Below, piece by piece: positions 55,458 to 64,000 of a DNA stretch of 64,000 nt. The DNA is from Clostridium jeddahitimonense (lineage in GTDB: Bacteria; Bacillota; Clostridia; Clostridiales; Clostridiaceae): the NCBI GenBank assembly GCA_000753455.2, contig LM994670.1, forward strand, positions 3,277,596-3,341,595, in the 5' to 3' direction. The notes under the pieces were generated by a model that searched no databases, was not told the DNA's origin, and worked only from the letters and a program-made list of their open reading frames with translations. Numbering within the stretch: position 1 is the first letter of the stretch; the number at the start of each line of letters is the position of its first letter. The translations under genes were made by a program, and so were the position numbers.

Positions 55458-56730
55458 CTACTTTACCTCCTAACATCTTATAGTCTTCAAAAAACTTTGG
55501 ATAAGATTTAGCTATACATTCATAGTCTTTTATAATTATAGGATTTTTACATCTAGTAGCAACTATTGCTAATGTCATTGCAATCCTATGATCCTTATGA
55601 CTCCAAACTTCTATTCCACCTTCTAAGCTATCAATTCCATCTATAATTAATCCATCTTCTTTTTCTATTATATTTACACCAAGCTTTGATAACTCACTAT
55701 TTACAGCAGCTAATCTATCACACTCTTTAATTCTAAGTCTTCCAGCATTTATTATATCAGTTCTACCTTTAGCTAAAGAAGCTGTTGCCGCAAGTACTGG
55801 TATGATATCTGGACATTGAGAGCCATCTATTATTGTAGAATTTATTATATTACTAACTTCATTTTTAATACCATTTTCAGAGTTTATAAATTTAACTCCC
55901 ATTCTCTCTAATATATCTACTACTTCTTTATCTCCTTGAAGTGAGTTTAACGATAAGTCTTGTACTTCAATATTATTTCCTAAAGCATTTGCACATAAGA
56001 AAAATGATCCCTGAGAATAGTCTCCTTCAACTCTATATTTTCTAGAAATATATTTTTGATTTCCTTTAATAATAAACTCCTTATAATTATTATTAATTAT
56101 ATTTACTCCAAAACCTTTCATAGCTGATAATGTTAAATCAATATAGCCTTTAGATTCCATATCTGTAGTTATAATAATCTTAGAATCTTCTTTTAATAAA
56201 GGAAGTGTAAATAGTAAGCCAGTGATAAATTGTGAGCTTATATTTCCTTTTACATAAAACTCTCCACCTTTTAAGCTTCCTTCTATATTAAGATTAAGAT
56301 TTTCTTCTTCGTAAGAGTATTTAATACCTTGCTTATCAAATATTTCATAATAAGTGTTTAAAGGCCTCTTTCCTAAATTACCTCTTCCCATAAATTTACT
56401 TTTACCTGGAACCAATAAAGATATAGGAACTAAAAACCTTAATGTAGACCCTGATTCATTACAATCTATAACTCTTTCTTCTCTTTTTCCTACAGTAGAT
56501 GAATATATCCCATCTATCTCTAATCTATCATCATCTTGAATTATATTAGCCCCTAAAGATCTCATTCCCTCTATAGTTGCAATAATATCATCTGAATAAT
56601 CTATATTGTCAATTTTACTTTTCCCATCACTAAGACTTGCACAAATTATTGCTCTATGAGCCATACTCTTAGAAGGAGGTACTTTTACACTTCCCTCTAA
56701 CTTTGATGGATATACTTTTAAATCTGCCAT
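55435..56730 (-). CDS. aroA: 5-Enolpyruvylshikimate-3-phosphate synthase
   Basis: 431 residues. PPSKSMAHRAIICASL near residue 18 is the N-terminal substrate loop, NESGSTLRFLVPI near 90 is the phosphoenolpyruvate site, and IKECDRLAAV and SHKDHRIAM are the C-terminal motifs. It adds enolpyruvate to shikimate-3-phosphate. At the glyphosate-sensitive loop it reads NESGSTLRF, without the Gly-Thr change of class II. It is 12 nt after aroB. Confidence 0.96.
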   Translation of the reverse strand: MADLKVYPSKLEGSVKVPPSKSMAHRAIICASLSDGKSKIDNIDYSDDIIATIEGMRSLGANIIQDDDRLEIDGIYSSTVGKREERVIDCNESGSTLRFLVPISLLVPGKSKFMGRGNLGKRPLNTYYEIFDKQGIKYSYEEENLNLNIEGSLKGGEFYVKGNISSQFITGLLFTLPLLKEDSKIIITTDMESKGYIDLTLSAMKGFGVNIINNNYKEFIIKGNQKYISRKYRVEGDYSQGSFFLCANALGNNIEVQDLSLNSLQGDKEVVDILERMGVKFINSENGIKNEVSNIINSTIIDGSQCPDIIPVLAATASLAKGRTDIINAGRLRIKECDRLAAVNSELSKLGVNIIEKEDGLIIDGIDSLEGGIEVWSHKDHRIAMTLAIVATRCKNPIIIKDYECIAKSYPKFFEDYKMLGGKVDEWNVGK

Positions 56731-56742
56731 AGTACCTCACCT

Positions 56743-57792
56743 TTACTTTTTGAAAAACTCATTTGTAGTTTTATAAATTTCAGACATCCCTATTTCCTTT
56801 AAAGTAATTAAGTTTAACTTTTTACCTAACTTCTTTTTATCTAAGTTCATGGTATCTAAAATATCTTCTATATTAATATCTAGCTTATATGGAAGCTCAT
56901 ACTTCTCTAAAATTCTCTTTATTTTTTCACTTGTTCCTACTTTTGTTATACCATGCACTTCACTTACAAGAGAAATATTATACATTCCTATGGCCACAGC
57001 TTCTCCATGAGTGTATTTAGAATAATTATAATATTGCTCTATTGCATGGCCTATGGTATGGCCAAAGTTTAATAACATCCTTTCACCAGTATCTCTCTCA
57101 TCATTTTCCACAACTTCCCTTTTTATATCACAACACCTGTGGATAATAGTTCCAATATTGTTGATTAATTCATTATAATCATGAATATTTTCAAGATATT
57201 TAAAAAGTTCTTTATCTTTTATACATCCATACTTAATAACTTCTGCCATTCCATCAACTAAAAATCTCTTATCTAATGTTCTTAACACTAATGGATCTAC
57301 TAGTACTGATTTAGGGTGATAAAAGCTACCTACAAGATTTTTTCCTTTTTCTAAGTCAACAGCTACCTTACCACCAACGCTGCTATCAACTTGAGCTAAA
57401 AGAGATGTTGGTATTTGAACAAAGCTAACTCCTCTAAGATAAGTTGATGCAACAAAGCCTCCAAGGTCTCCAATCACTCCTCCACCTAAAGTAATTATTA
57501 AATCACTTCTAGTAAGATTAAAATCTAATAATTCATTATAAACTTTTGGTAAAGTAAAGAAGCTCTTAGTTCCCTCCCCTGCAGGTAAAACATATTTTCT
57601 TACTTCATATTTAACATCTTTAAGCTTTGACTCAATAGCATCTCCATAATACTTATTTACATTCTCATCAGTTAATATAAATATCTTATTACCATTGAAA
57701 ACCTTCTTTATCTCAACATCAACTCTATCTAATAATCCATCCTCTATTATAATGGGATAACTTCTCTCACCTAAATCAACAACTAACTCCAT
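56743..57792 (-). CDS. aroB: 3-Dehydroquinate synthase
   Basis: 349 residues. Motifs are [16 protein letters not shown] near residue 100, [12 protein letters not shown] near 145 and [12 protein letters not shown] near 250, with Zn2+-binding His/Glu. It cyclises DAHP with NAD+. The frame is open to 57831, but AGGAGG lies 6 nt before the ATG at 57792. It starts 10 nt after aroF2 stops. Confidence 0.95.
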   Translation of the reverse strand: MELVVDLGERSYPIIIEDGLLDRVDVEIKKVFNGNKIFILTDENVNKYYGDAIESKLKDVKYEVRKYVLPAGEGTKSFFTLPKVYNELLDFNLTRSDLIITLGGGVIGDLGGFVASTYLRGVSFVQIPTSLLAQVDSSVGGKVAVDLEKGKNLVGSFYHPKSVLVDPLVLRTLDKRFLVDGMAEVIKYGCIKDKELFKYLENIHDYNELINNIGTIIHRCCDIKREVVENDERDTGERMLLNFGHTIGHAIEQYYNYSKYTHGEAVAIGMYNISLVSEVHGITKVGTSEKIKRILEKYELPYKLDINIEDILDTMNLDKKKLGKKLNLITLKEIGMSEIYKTTNEFFKK

Positions 57793-57802
57793 TTTGTTCC
57801 TC

Positions 57803-58816
57803 CTAAATCTCTCTTCCAACTGCTTCAGCAATAATTCTTAAGTCATCCATAATATTGCTGAATAATTCTGGCTTAATTGATTGTTGTCCATCACACCATG
57901 CCTTTTGTGGATCATTGTGTACTTCTATTATAAGCCCATCTGCACCTACTGCAACTGCAGCTTTTGCTAAAGGTTCAACCATCCACCATTTTCCTGCCGC
58001 ATGACTAGGATCTACTATTACAGGTAAATGGCTTAACTTTTTAATTGCAGGTATAGCACTTAAGTCTAAAGTATTTCTAGTGTAGGTTTCGAATGTTCTT
58101 ATCCCTCTTTCACAAAGAATTACATTTTCATTGCCACCAGCCATTATATATTCAGCACTCATAAGTAACTCTTCTATTGTAGCTGATAGCCCTCTCTTTA
58201 AAAGTATTGTTTTATTTGTTTTACCAAGTTCCTTTAATAGGTCGAAATTTTGCATATTTCTTGCTCCAACTTGAATAACATCTACATTTTCATTAAATAC
58301 CTCTATATCATAAGGTGACATTATCTCTGTAACTATAGGTAACCCTGTTTGTTCCCTCGCTATCTTTAATAATTCTAATCCATCATATTTTAAACCTTGG
58401 AAACTATAAGGTGAAGTCCTTGGCTTGAAGGCTCCCCCTCTTAAGAAACTTGCCCCATATTTCTTAACATCTTTCGCCACAGTTATTATTTGCTCTTCAG
58501 TCTCTACTGAACAAGGTCCTGCTATTACAGAAATTTTTCTTCCACCAATAGTATTTCCATTTACATCTATAATACTATCTTCTGGATGGAACATTCTATT
58601 CGCTTTCTTGAAAGGCTCTTGAACATGCATTACCCTTTCTACATAAGGATTAGCCTCAATATAACATGGATCTAGCTTACTTGTATCTCCTACTAATCCT
58701 AAAATGATAAGTTCTGTTCCGATTACAGGATTAACTGTAACTCCTTTTGACTCTAGGTCCCTAGTTAATTTATTAATTTCCTCTGTGCTTGTTTTTGGTT
58801 TTAAAATTACTACCAT
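57803..58816 (-). CDS. aroF: DAHP synthase, second paralog (operon-proximal)
   Basis: 337 residues with the same domains and motifs as the distal copy ([35 protein letters not shown]). The N-terminal regulatory domain differs more than the barrel, so the two may answer to different amino acids. It is the first gene of the aromatic operon. AAGGGGG precedes the ATG at 58816. An intrinsic terminator and a Phe/Tyr-rich leader ORF lie directly upstream. Confidence 0.95.
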   Translation of the reverse strand: MVVILKPKTSTEEINKLTRDLESKGVTVNPVIGTELIILGLVGDTSKLDPCYIEANPYVERVMHVQEPFKKANRMFHPEDSIIDVNGNTIGGRKISVIAGPCSVETEEQIITVAKDVKKYGASFLRGGAFKPRTSPYSFQGLKYDGLELLKIAREQTGLPIVTEIMSPYDIEVFNENVDVIQVGARNMQNFDLLKELGKTNKTILLKRGLSATIEELLMSAEYIMAGGNENVILCERGIRTFETYTRNTLDLSAIPAIKKLSHLPVIVDPSHAAGKWWMVEPLAKAAVAVGADGLIIEVHNDPQKAWCDGQQSIKPELFSNIMDDLRIIAEAVGREI

Positions 58817-58841
58817 TTTTAATTGCCCCCTTTTTTAAATA

Positions 58842-58872
58842 AAAAAGAGAACTCTTAATGAGTTCTCTTTTT
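58842..58872 (-). terminator. Leader terminator (attenuator) of the aromatic operon
   Basis: Perfect 13-bp stem AAAAAGAGAACTC / GAGTTCTCTTTTT with loop ATTAA and a T-run, ending 25 nt before the aroF2 start codon. In a leader this can only act as a conditional terminator. Confidence 0.9.
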
Positions 58873-58927
58873 ATAACAAAATTATTAACACTTATTTATA
58901 TAAACTTATAAAAATTGTGTACTATTA

Positions 58928-59062
58928 TTATACTCCCATTAAGATAGAATTATATTTATTTGTGCAAAAGAAATAGCCAGCGCTAAAATAAAAGCCCCAG
59001 AACATAAAAAAGTAAAAATAGCTATATAATTTTGCAAATAATTCTTTTCTTAACCCTTTCAT
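58928..59062 (-). CDS. Aromatic-residue-rich 44-residue leader peptide
   Basis: ATG at 59062 follows AAAGAGG at 7 nt, and the frame ends with TAA at 58928, 55 nt before the terminator stem. Residues 13-32 contain 8 Phe, 5 Tyr and 1 Trp (starting YSYFYFFMFW). The whole peptide has 9 Phe, 6 Tyr and 1 Trp in 44. The gene order is promoter, leader ORF, terminator, aroF2. Stalling at Phe/Tyr codons when charged tRNA is short would let transcription pass the terminator. A short membrane protein is the main alternative, since the sequence is also hydrophobic. Confidence 0.75.
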   Translation of the reverse strand: MKGLRKELFAKLYSYFYFFMFWGFYFSAGYFFCTNKYNSILMGV

Positions 59063-59184
59063 AATAATACCTCTTTAAGTGAAATTCAAAATCTAGGATT
59101 TTGTTAATTGAAGTTAAACTATAAGTGCACTCATGTGAACACAGCGAGTAATGAGATTCCTTTTAATGTTTTTCTCTTGTGTTA

Positions 59185-59212
59185 ATTATACCAATTTTAA
59201 CCATATTGTCAA
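59185..59212 (-). promoter_or_regulatory. Promoter of the aromatic operon
   Basis: Consensus -35 TTGACA (59212-59207), 16-bp spacer, consensus -10 TATAAT (59190-59185). The leader between it and aroF2 is about 360 nt. A 7-bp stem CAAAATC-CTA-GATTTTG (59087-59103) lies just before the leader ORF. No T-box motif is present in 58817-59220. Confidence 0.85.
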
Positions 59213-59220
59213 CAGACATT

Positions 59221-60654
59221 TTATAAAATCGGTGCAATTAACCTTATTAATGACTCTTTAATTCTAAGTGATCTACTTCTATTATTATATTCATGCTTTG
59301 TTACAAGTTTACATTTTTCTTGATCTTTATAGAATATATTTTCTTGTTCTTTTGATATTTGCTCATTGTACATAATAGCATTCACTTCAAAGTTTAATTT
59401 AAAGCTTCTTATATCTAGATTAGCTGTGCCAATACTACATACCTTTCCATCTGATACTATAGTTTTTGCATGTATAAATCCTTTTTGATATCTATAAAAC
59501 TTAATTCCATAATCAATTAACAACCCAATATTAGCACTTAACATCCACTCCATAAAAAAGTGATCTGGTTTTCCTGGAACCATTATCCTTACATCAACTC
59601 CAGATAATGCACATATTTTTAAAGCCTCTATAACTGGACCATCTGGAACTAAATATGGAGTTTGAATATATACATAATCTTTAGCATCATTAATAATTTT
59701 CATATATGCATTTTTTATATACTCTTCCATATGGTCTGGTCCTGAAGATACTATTTGCATTCCTACATCACCATGAATAGCATGCTCTGGGAAAAACTCA
59801 GTCATATCATTAATATTCTCTTCTGCTGCATAATCCCAATCTAAGAGAAATCTCTTATTTAATTCATTTACAGCCTCACCTTGGACTCTTATATGGGTAT
59901 CTCTCCAAAACTCAAACTGCTTTCCTCTATTTACATACTCATTTCCTACATTAAACCCACCAACATAACCTATTTCACCATCTATTACAACTATCTTTCT
60001 ATGGTTTCTATAGTTTATACGAGTATTTATGTGAGGTAAAATCCCAGGGAAAAATACTGAAAACTTTATTCCTATACTTTCAATATACCTTATTTCTTTT
60101 TTCTTAAGGCTTTTAGATCCCATTCCATCAACTAAAAATCTTACTTCTACACCTTCTTCAACCTTTAACTTTAATTCATTTATTAAAGCTTTTCCTAAAT
60201 CATCAAATCTAAAAATGTAGTACTCTATATGTATAAATTTTTTAGCTTCTCTTATGTCATTAAATAAATCTCTAAATTTATCCTCTCCGTTTATATATGT
60301 TTTAACATCATTTCCATTAGTAAATATTGATCCTGAATGATTATAATTCATAAGTATTAAGCTCTTATAATTATCTATAAATTTTTTATCATCCTTTTTA
60401 GAGGATTCGTGTTTTTCTTTTACCACCTTCGTCTTAACTTTATCTATTATCTTTTTTTCCCTAAATAATTTTTGTCTACTTAAGTTCTGTCCTAGCGTTA
60501 AATATATTACGAAGCCTATACCTGGAAGTATCAATAATATTAATAACCATGCCCATGTTGTATCAGGCTCTTTCCTCTCAATAAATATCAAAGAAAAAAC
60601 TAATATAATATTTATAAGAAATATTAATGCAACAAAAAATATGTACGCTCCCAC
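59221..60654 (-). CDS. cls: Cardiolipin synthase
   Basis: 477 residues. Two N-terminal membrane segments (about 3-25 and 35-55) are followed by two phospholipase D motifs, HRKIVVIDGEIGYVGG near 220 and HAKTIVSDGKVCSIGT near 395. It joins two phosphatidylglycerol molecules in the membrane. The start is GTG at 60654; AGGGAG lies 11 nt upstream. It is a single gene; its stop is 8 nt before the aromatic promoter. Confidence 0.92.
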   Translation of the reverse strand: MGAYIFFVALIFLINIILVFSLIFIERKEPDTTWAWLLILLILPGIGFVIYLTLGQNLSRQKLFREKKIIDKVKTKVVKEKHESSKKDDKKFIDNYKSLILMNYNHSGSIFTNGNDVKTYINGEDKFRDLFNDIREAKKFIHIEYYIFRFDDLGKALINELKLKVEEGVEVRFLVDGMGSKSLKKKEIRYIESIGIKFSVFFPGILPHINTRINYRNHRKIVVIDGEIGYVGGFNVGNEYVNRGKQFEFWRDTHIRVQGEAVNELNKRFLLDWDYAAEENINDMTEFFPEHAIHGDVGMQIVSSGPDHMEEYIKNAYMKIINDAKDYVYIQTPYLVPDGPVIEALKICALSGVDVRIMVPGKPDHFFMEWMLSANIGLLIDYGIKFYRYQKGFIHAKTIVSDGKVCSIGTANLDIRSFKLNFEVNAIMYNEQISKEQENIFYKDQEKCKLVTKHEYNNRSRSLRIKESLIRLIAPIL

Positions 60655-60758
60655 TCCTTCACCAACTCCCTTGTTATGCTTATATAATCAATATTATATG
60701 TTATCTTGGATTTTGATACTAAAAAGTATCCCTACTTCAAATTAGTATATATTGTTAT

Positions 60759-61343
60759 CTATTTAATACCATTAACAAATATACTTATATTATTCTTCAT
60801 TTGTGTAGCTAAGTCATATTGTCCATGAAATTTACACCAATCAAAAACAATTCCCCTAATATTAATTAGTATCATATTAGAAATCTCGTCTACACCAAAT
60901 TTAGAATTAATTTGCTTTTTATCCTCAGCTCTTTTTACTATATCAACAATAATCCTATTTATATCTCTTTCCTTGGATCTATATATCTGATTAGATTCAG
61001 TATTAATGGATGCTGAAAATATTTGTTTAGCTATAATTAATCCACTATCTGATACAAACTTACCATATTCCTCTGAGAGTGTAATTATATTTTTTAATTC
61101 ATCTTCATCACTTAACTTCTCTTTTTCTATTTCTTTAAGATATTCATCAACACTTGTATATAACTGAATTATTATATCTCCCTTGTCATTAAAGTAATGA
61201 TAAAAAGTTCCTATGGAAATATTAGCTGCCTTACAAATTGATCTCACAGTAACATTCTCAAACCCTACTTCATCCATAATTCTTTTTGCAGCTTCTATTA
61301 TTTCATTTCTTTTTTCAATTTGCTTTTTAGTGGTTTTACTCAT
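60759..61343 (-). CDS. TetR family transcriptional regulator
   Basis: 194 residues. The N-terminal helix-turn-helix spans about residues 12-58 (KRIMDEVGFENVTVRSICKAANISIGTFYHYFNDKGDI). The C-terminal 130 residues are the ligand domain. It lies 189 nt after the reductase gene on the same strand and is the natural candidate to bind the palindromes at the reductase promoter, though this is inferred. AGGAG precedes the ATG. Confidence 0.88.
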   Translation of the reverse strand: MSKTTKKQIEKRNEIIEAAKRIMDEVGFENVTVRSICKAANISIGTFYHYFNDKGDIIIQLYTSVDEYLKEIEKEKLSDEDELKNIITLSEEYGKFVSDSGLIIAKQIFSASINTESNQIYRSKERDINRIIVDIVKRAEDKKQINSKFGVDEISNMILINIRGIVFDWCKFHGQYDLATQMKNNISIFVNGIK

Positions 61344-61449
61344 ATCCTTACTCCTAAAATGCTATTATATTCAATTTAATATTTTATACTATTTTAACAT
61401 AAGGCATCTATAAGTACCACTTTCTCTTTCTCTTTCTCTTAATAATAAA

Positions 61450-61482
61450 TTAGACCATAGAAGTAACCTTCTATGGTCTCTA
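61450..61482 (-). terminator. Intrinsic terminator after the flavin reductase
   Basis: Perfect 12-bp stem AGACCATAGAAG / CTTCTATGGTCT (61452-61463 and 61468-61479). The T-run is weak. A short (CTTTCT) repeat lies next to it at 61419-61440. Confidence 0.65.
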
Positions 61483-61531
61483 TAATAATAATCAATTTTA
61501 GGGGATTAATTATTATTTGCTTATAAACTTA

Positions 61532-63337
61532 TTATTTTGCTTTAGCAGCATTTTCTCCTGCTATTCTTCCGAATACAGTTATATCTGCAAGCGCATTACC
61601 ACCTAATCTATTTGACCCATGGATTCCTCCAGTTACTTCTCCAGCAGCAAATAATCCTGATATAACATTTCCATCTGTATTAACTACTTCAGCGTTAGTA
61701 TTAATCTTAACTCCACCCATTGTATGGTGAACTGTTGGTTTTCTAGATGCTGCATAGAATGGTGCAGTATCTATTTTATTAGCAAATAATGTTCTGCCAA
61801 ACTCATCTTCAGCACCATCAACAGCTTCGTTAAATTTATTAACAGCATTTATAAAATTATCTTTATCTACACCCATCATTTCAGCTAACTCTTCTAAAGT
61901 ATCTGCTTTATAAGCTCTTCCTGCTTCAACTAACTCGTCTATAGTTTCATTGAAGTTATTTTTAGTATCTCCTGTTGGATATGAATGTTGATCAACAACT
62001 ATCCACATAAAGTCATCAGTTTGTTCAAATAAAGCTTTAGTCATAACGTCTCTACGTTCACCTTCATCAACAAATCTGTTACCTTCTTTATTTATAAAGA
62101 TACGATCTTCAACACCTTGTTCTATATTACCTGTAAGGCTTCCTGTTTCAGGATCACCCATTGGTAATAATTGAATCTTATCCATCCCTACTAATTCTGC
62201 TCCTATATCTTCAGCCATAACAACACCGTCCCCAGTAGCTCCTGGATGATTTGTAGTTCCTATTGAATTATCTAAAGTTCCCCAAATCCCATCGTATTCT
62301 TGTCTCATTTCAACATTAGCACCAAATCCACCAGTAGCTAATATTACACCGTTATTTGCTTTTATAGTTACTTTATTACCTTTAGACCCTTCAGCTATAA
62401 CACCAACTACTTTTCCATCTTCTACAATAAGCTCAGTAGCTTTAGTTTCTAACATAACTTCAACATTATTATCTTCTAAATATGGCATATATGCTTGTTC
62501 AAAGTACCCTGTACCTAATGGTAAAACTGGTTTATGAGCTCTTGGCCATAAACCACCTAAAACAGTAAATACTTCATCTTTAAATTGCATTCCTAAGCTT
62601 TCAAGCCATTCAATACCTGAATAAGCATTATCAGTAAGAACCTTTACTAACTCTGGATTTCCTAAATTATCTCCTCCAGATAAAGTTTGCTCATAATGTT
62701 TTTCTGGTGAATCCTCTATACCTTGAGCTGATTGTCTGATTGGGTCTGCAGCATTATACGCAGTACCTGAAATCATTGTATTTCCTCCAACCTTACCCAT
62801 TTTTTCAATTATTAATACTTCTGCTCCATTTTGATGTGCTGTAACTGCAGCAGCCATACCAGCTCCCCCCGCACCAATCACAAGAACATCAGTAGTCTTT
62901 TCAATATCTTCTACTGCAACTTCATTACTCTCTGCTCTTTTATTTAAAGCATCTATATCTACTCCTGATTGCTTAAGAGCTTCTGTTACAGCTGTTATTA
63001 TAGCCATACTTGAAACTGTAGCTCCTGAAATAGTATCTACGTTTACACTTTGAGTATCAATTATTTCACTTGGAACTTTATCAAATGCTGGATCTGAAAT
63101 TCCTGGAGATTCATTATGTTCTAGAATATTTATCTCCTTAATAGATGTCTCATCAACAGTAACAGATAATTTTAGATCTGCATTATGCCCTTTAGCTGTG
63201 GCTTCATAAGTACCCGCCTTAAAAGTAATAGCAGAATCATCTGCAGTTGATTTTTCTCCACAACCAACTAAACTTGTAGCAATAGTTAAAGTCATTAGTG
63301 CACTAATAATTACAGTGCTTAATTTTTTTCTTTTCAT
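61532..63337 (-). CDS. Lipoprotein flavin reductase (FMN-bind and fumarate reductase-like FAD domain)
   Basis: 601 residues. A lipoprotein signal with lipobox LVGC (Cys26) anchors it outside the membrane. An FMN-binding domain follows with DTISGATVSS, where Thr107 would carry covalent FMN. The FAD domain starts at DVLVIGAGGAGMAAAV and includes GERRDVMTKAL, with the arginine region typical of fumarate/urocanate reductases, and ends with GGIHGSNRLGGNAL. It probably uses an organic acceptor for anaerobic respiration; urocanate or another unsaturated acid is possible but not proven. The ATG at 63337 is preferred over an open extension to 63406. Confidence 0.85.
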   Translation of the reverse strand: MKRKKLSTVIISALMTLTIATSLVGCGEKSTADDSAITFKAGTYEATAKGHNADLKLSVTVDETSIKEINILEHNESPGISDPAFDKVPSEIIDTQSVNVDTISGATVSSMAIITAVTEALKQSGVDIDALNKRAESNEVAVEDIEKTTDVLVIGAGGAGMAAAVTAHQNGAEVLIIEKMGKVGGNTMISGTAYNAADPIRQSAQGIEDSPEKHYEQTLSGGDNLGNPELVKVLTDNAYSGIEWLESLGMQFKDEVFTVLGGLWPRAHKPVLPLGTGYFEQAYMPYLEDNNVEVMLETKATELIVEDGKVVGVIAEGSKGNKVTIKANNGVILATGGFGANVEMRQEYDGIWGTLDNSIGTTNHPGATGDGVVMAEDIGAELVGMDKIQLLPMGDPETGSLTGNIEQGVEDRIFINKEGNRFVDEGERRDVMTKALFEQTDDFMWIVVDQHSYPTGDTKNNFNETIDELVEAGRAYKADTLEELAEMMGVDKDNFINAVNKFNEAVDGAEDEFGRTLFANKIDTAPFYAASRKPTVHHTMGGVKINTNAEVVNTDGNVISGLFAAGEVTGGIHGSNRLGGNALADITVFGRIAGENAAKAK

Positions 63338-63357
63338 CAGTAGTCCCCCCTCTAATA

Positions 63358-63416
63358 TAGAACATGTTCTAAAACTTGTTCTGTAATATAGTATTATATT
63401 TAACAATCATATTCAA
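63358..63416 (-). promoter_or_regulatory. Promoter and tandem operators of the flavin reductase
   Basis: -35 TTGAAT (63416-63411), 17-bp spacer, -10 TACTAT (63393-63388). Just downstream lie a perfect 14-bp palindrome TAGAACATGTTCTA (63358-63371) and a related half-matching site AAACTTGTTCTG (63372-63383), placed to repress. They suit a TetR dimer. The rest of the 63338-63706 gap holds the reverse-rubrerythrin terminator. Confidence 0.65.
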
Positions 63417-63544
63417 CTATTTTTTTCTATATAATCCATTTTTTTCTTTATATTGTTTGTGAAAACATTTTACATTTTAATTTTTATTATCTTACGAATT
63501 TACATCACATTTAAATATTGTTAAAAATAAAATAATACTTGAAA

Positions 63545-63585
63545 TAAAAAAAACTAGAAGACTCTCATCTTCTAGTTTTTGTTTT
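63545..63585 (-). terminator. Intrinsic terminator after reverse rubrerythrin
   Basis: 13-bp stem AAAAACTAGAAGA / TCTTCTAGTTTTT (63549-63561 and 63568-63580) with T-runs. A 16-bp palindrome CCAAATTTAAATTTGG also lies nearby in the 63680s. Confidence 0.85.
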
Positions 63586-63706
63586 CTATTTTTATGATAG
63601 GTTTTGTTTTGTATATATTATTAGATTTCATTTTAAATGAAACACACTACTTGTACACACTCGTAGGTGTAAGTTCGATTATCCAAATTTAAATTTGGAA
63701 TCTCTC

Positions 63707-64000
63707 TTATCCGAAGTATCTGTTTAATAAACCTTCGAAAGCTTTTCCGTGTCTAGCTTCATCTTTAGCCATTTCATGAACTGTGTCATGGATAGCATCT
63801 AAGTTAGCAATCTTAGCTCTCTTAGCTAAATCGAATTTACCTTCAGTAGCTCCATTTTCTGCAGCGATTCTTAATTCTAAGTTCTTCTTAGTTGAGCTTG
63901 TAACAACTTCTCCTAATAATTCAGCAAACTTAGCTGCATGTTCTGCTTCTTCTAAAGCTGCTTTTTCCCAGTAAAGACCGATTTCTGGGTAACCTTCTCT
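63707..64000 (-). CDS. Reverse rubrerythrin / NADH peroxidase, C-terminal part
   Basis: The last 97 codons of a gene that runs off the right edge. [26 protein letters not shown] and [28 protein letters not shown] are ferritin-like helices with diiron ligands, as in clostridial reverse rubrerythrin, where the rubredoxin domain is N-terminal (not visible here). It removes peroxide or oxygen. Codon use is biased as in highly expressed genes. The stop is TAA at 63709-63707. Confidence 0.85.
   Translation of the reverse strand, partial: REGYPEIGLYWEKAALEEAEHAAKFAELLGEVVTSSTKKNLELRIAAENGATEGKFDLAKRAKIANLDAIHDTVHEMAKDEARHGKAFEGLLNRYFG

Noticed and set aside
58817..59220. T-box in the aromatic operon leader
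   Set aside because: No GGTGG/ACCGCG-type T-box sequence or specifier loop is present on the minus strand.
63650..63700. Second tRNA-like fragment (GTAGGTGTAAGTTCGATTATCC)-type stretch near the right edge
   Set aside because: The T-loop-like TTCGATT lacks matching stem arms and no acceptor strand follows.

Overview
The window reads as chromosome of a low-GC, spore-forming, anaerobic Firmicute of the genus Clostridium sensu stricto. The support is AT-rich intergenic DNA, strong AGGAGG ribosome sites, clostridial gene sets (rubrerythrin and reverse rubrerythrin, SpoVR/YhbH/PrkA, a T-box leader on cysK, anaerobic Fe-S serine dehydratase) and mostly minus-strand transcription. A 7alpha/7beta-hydroxysteroid dehydrogenase pair like that known from C. 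sardiniense (C. absonum) suggests a gut bile-acid-epimerising species. C. baratii or a relative is possible, but the sequence alone does not fix the species.

Layout, left to right. 1-6.9 kb: the start of a sugar PTS gene under three TreR-like operators, a methyltransferase, a DUF3267 putative metalloprotease, a GNAT acetyltransferase, a MATE exporter, a 3' tRNA-like remnant, an ABC exporter and ddl. 6.9-16.5 kb: amidohydrolase, nth, queG, cysE and cysK (cysteine T-box), an MgtE-N/CBS protein, a membrane protein, a lipid kinase and pssA. 16.5-26.5 kb: a Ca2+/H+ antiporter operon with a repeat protein, rubrerythrin, prkA-yhbH-spoVR, recQ and a pentapeptide-repeat protein. 26.6-31.6 kb: an MFS transporter/7beta-HSDH/7alpha-HSDH operon divergent from a two-component system, with an 11-bp-phased direct repeat between them. 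31.6-37 kb: a glycerol-3-phosphate regulon (glpP, glpK, two FAD oxidoreductases, DUF1667) with a leader terminator. 37-49 kb: HAD and PHP hydrolases, fba, a degenerate ThiM-like protein, sdaAB/sdaAA, a nucleoside kinase, DUF421/DUF4363 membrane proteins, a nucleoid-associated protein and a CYTH protein. 49-59 kb: one long operon for chorismate, phenylalanine and tyrosine (aroF2-aroB-aroA-aroC-pheA-aroE-aroK-aroQ-aroF1-tyrA). 59-64 kb: cardiolipin synthase, a TetR regulator, a secreted FMN/FAD reductase with palindromic operators, and the end of a reverse rubrerythrin.

Three things stand out. First, the aromatic operon has a strong promoter, then an unannotated 44-codon leader ORF (58928-59062) in which 14 of 20 consecutive residues are Phe/Tyr/Trp, then a perfect intrinsic terminator just before aroF2. 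This looks like ribosome-mediated attenuation with no T-box visible. Second, four intergenic arrays of short hairpins separated by constant GAGAAATAT / ATATTTCTC linkers (near 11.1, 38.1, 50.0 and 54.3 kb) look like one undescribed repeat family. The arrays at 38 and 50 kb are homologous, and their stem arms change in compensating ways. Third, the bile-acid epimerisation operon appears to be linked to its own two-component system through a phased direct repeat placed just upstream of the transporter promoter.
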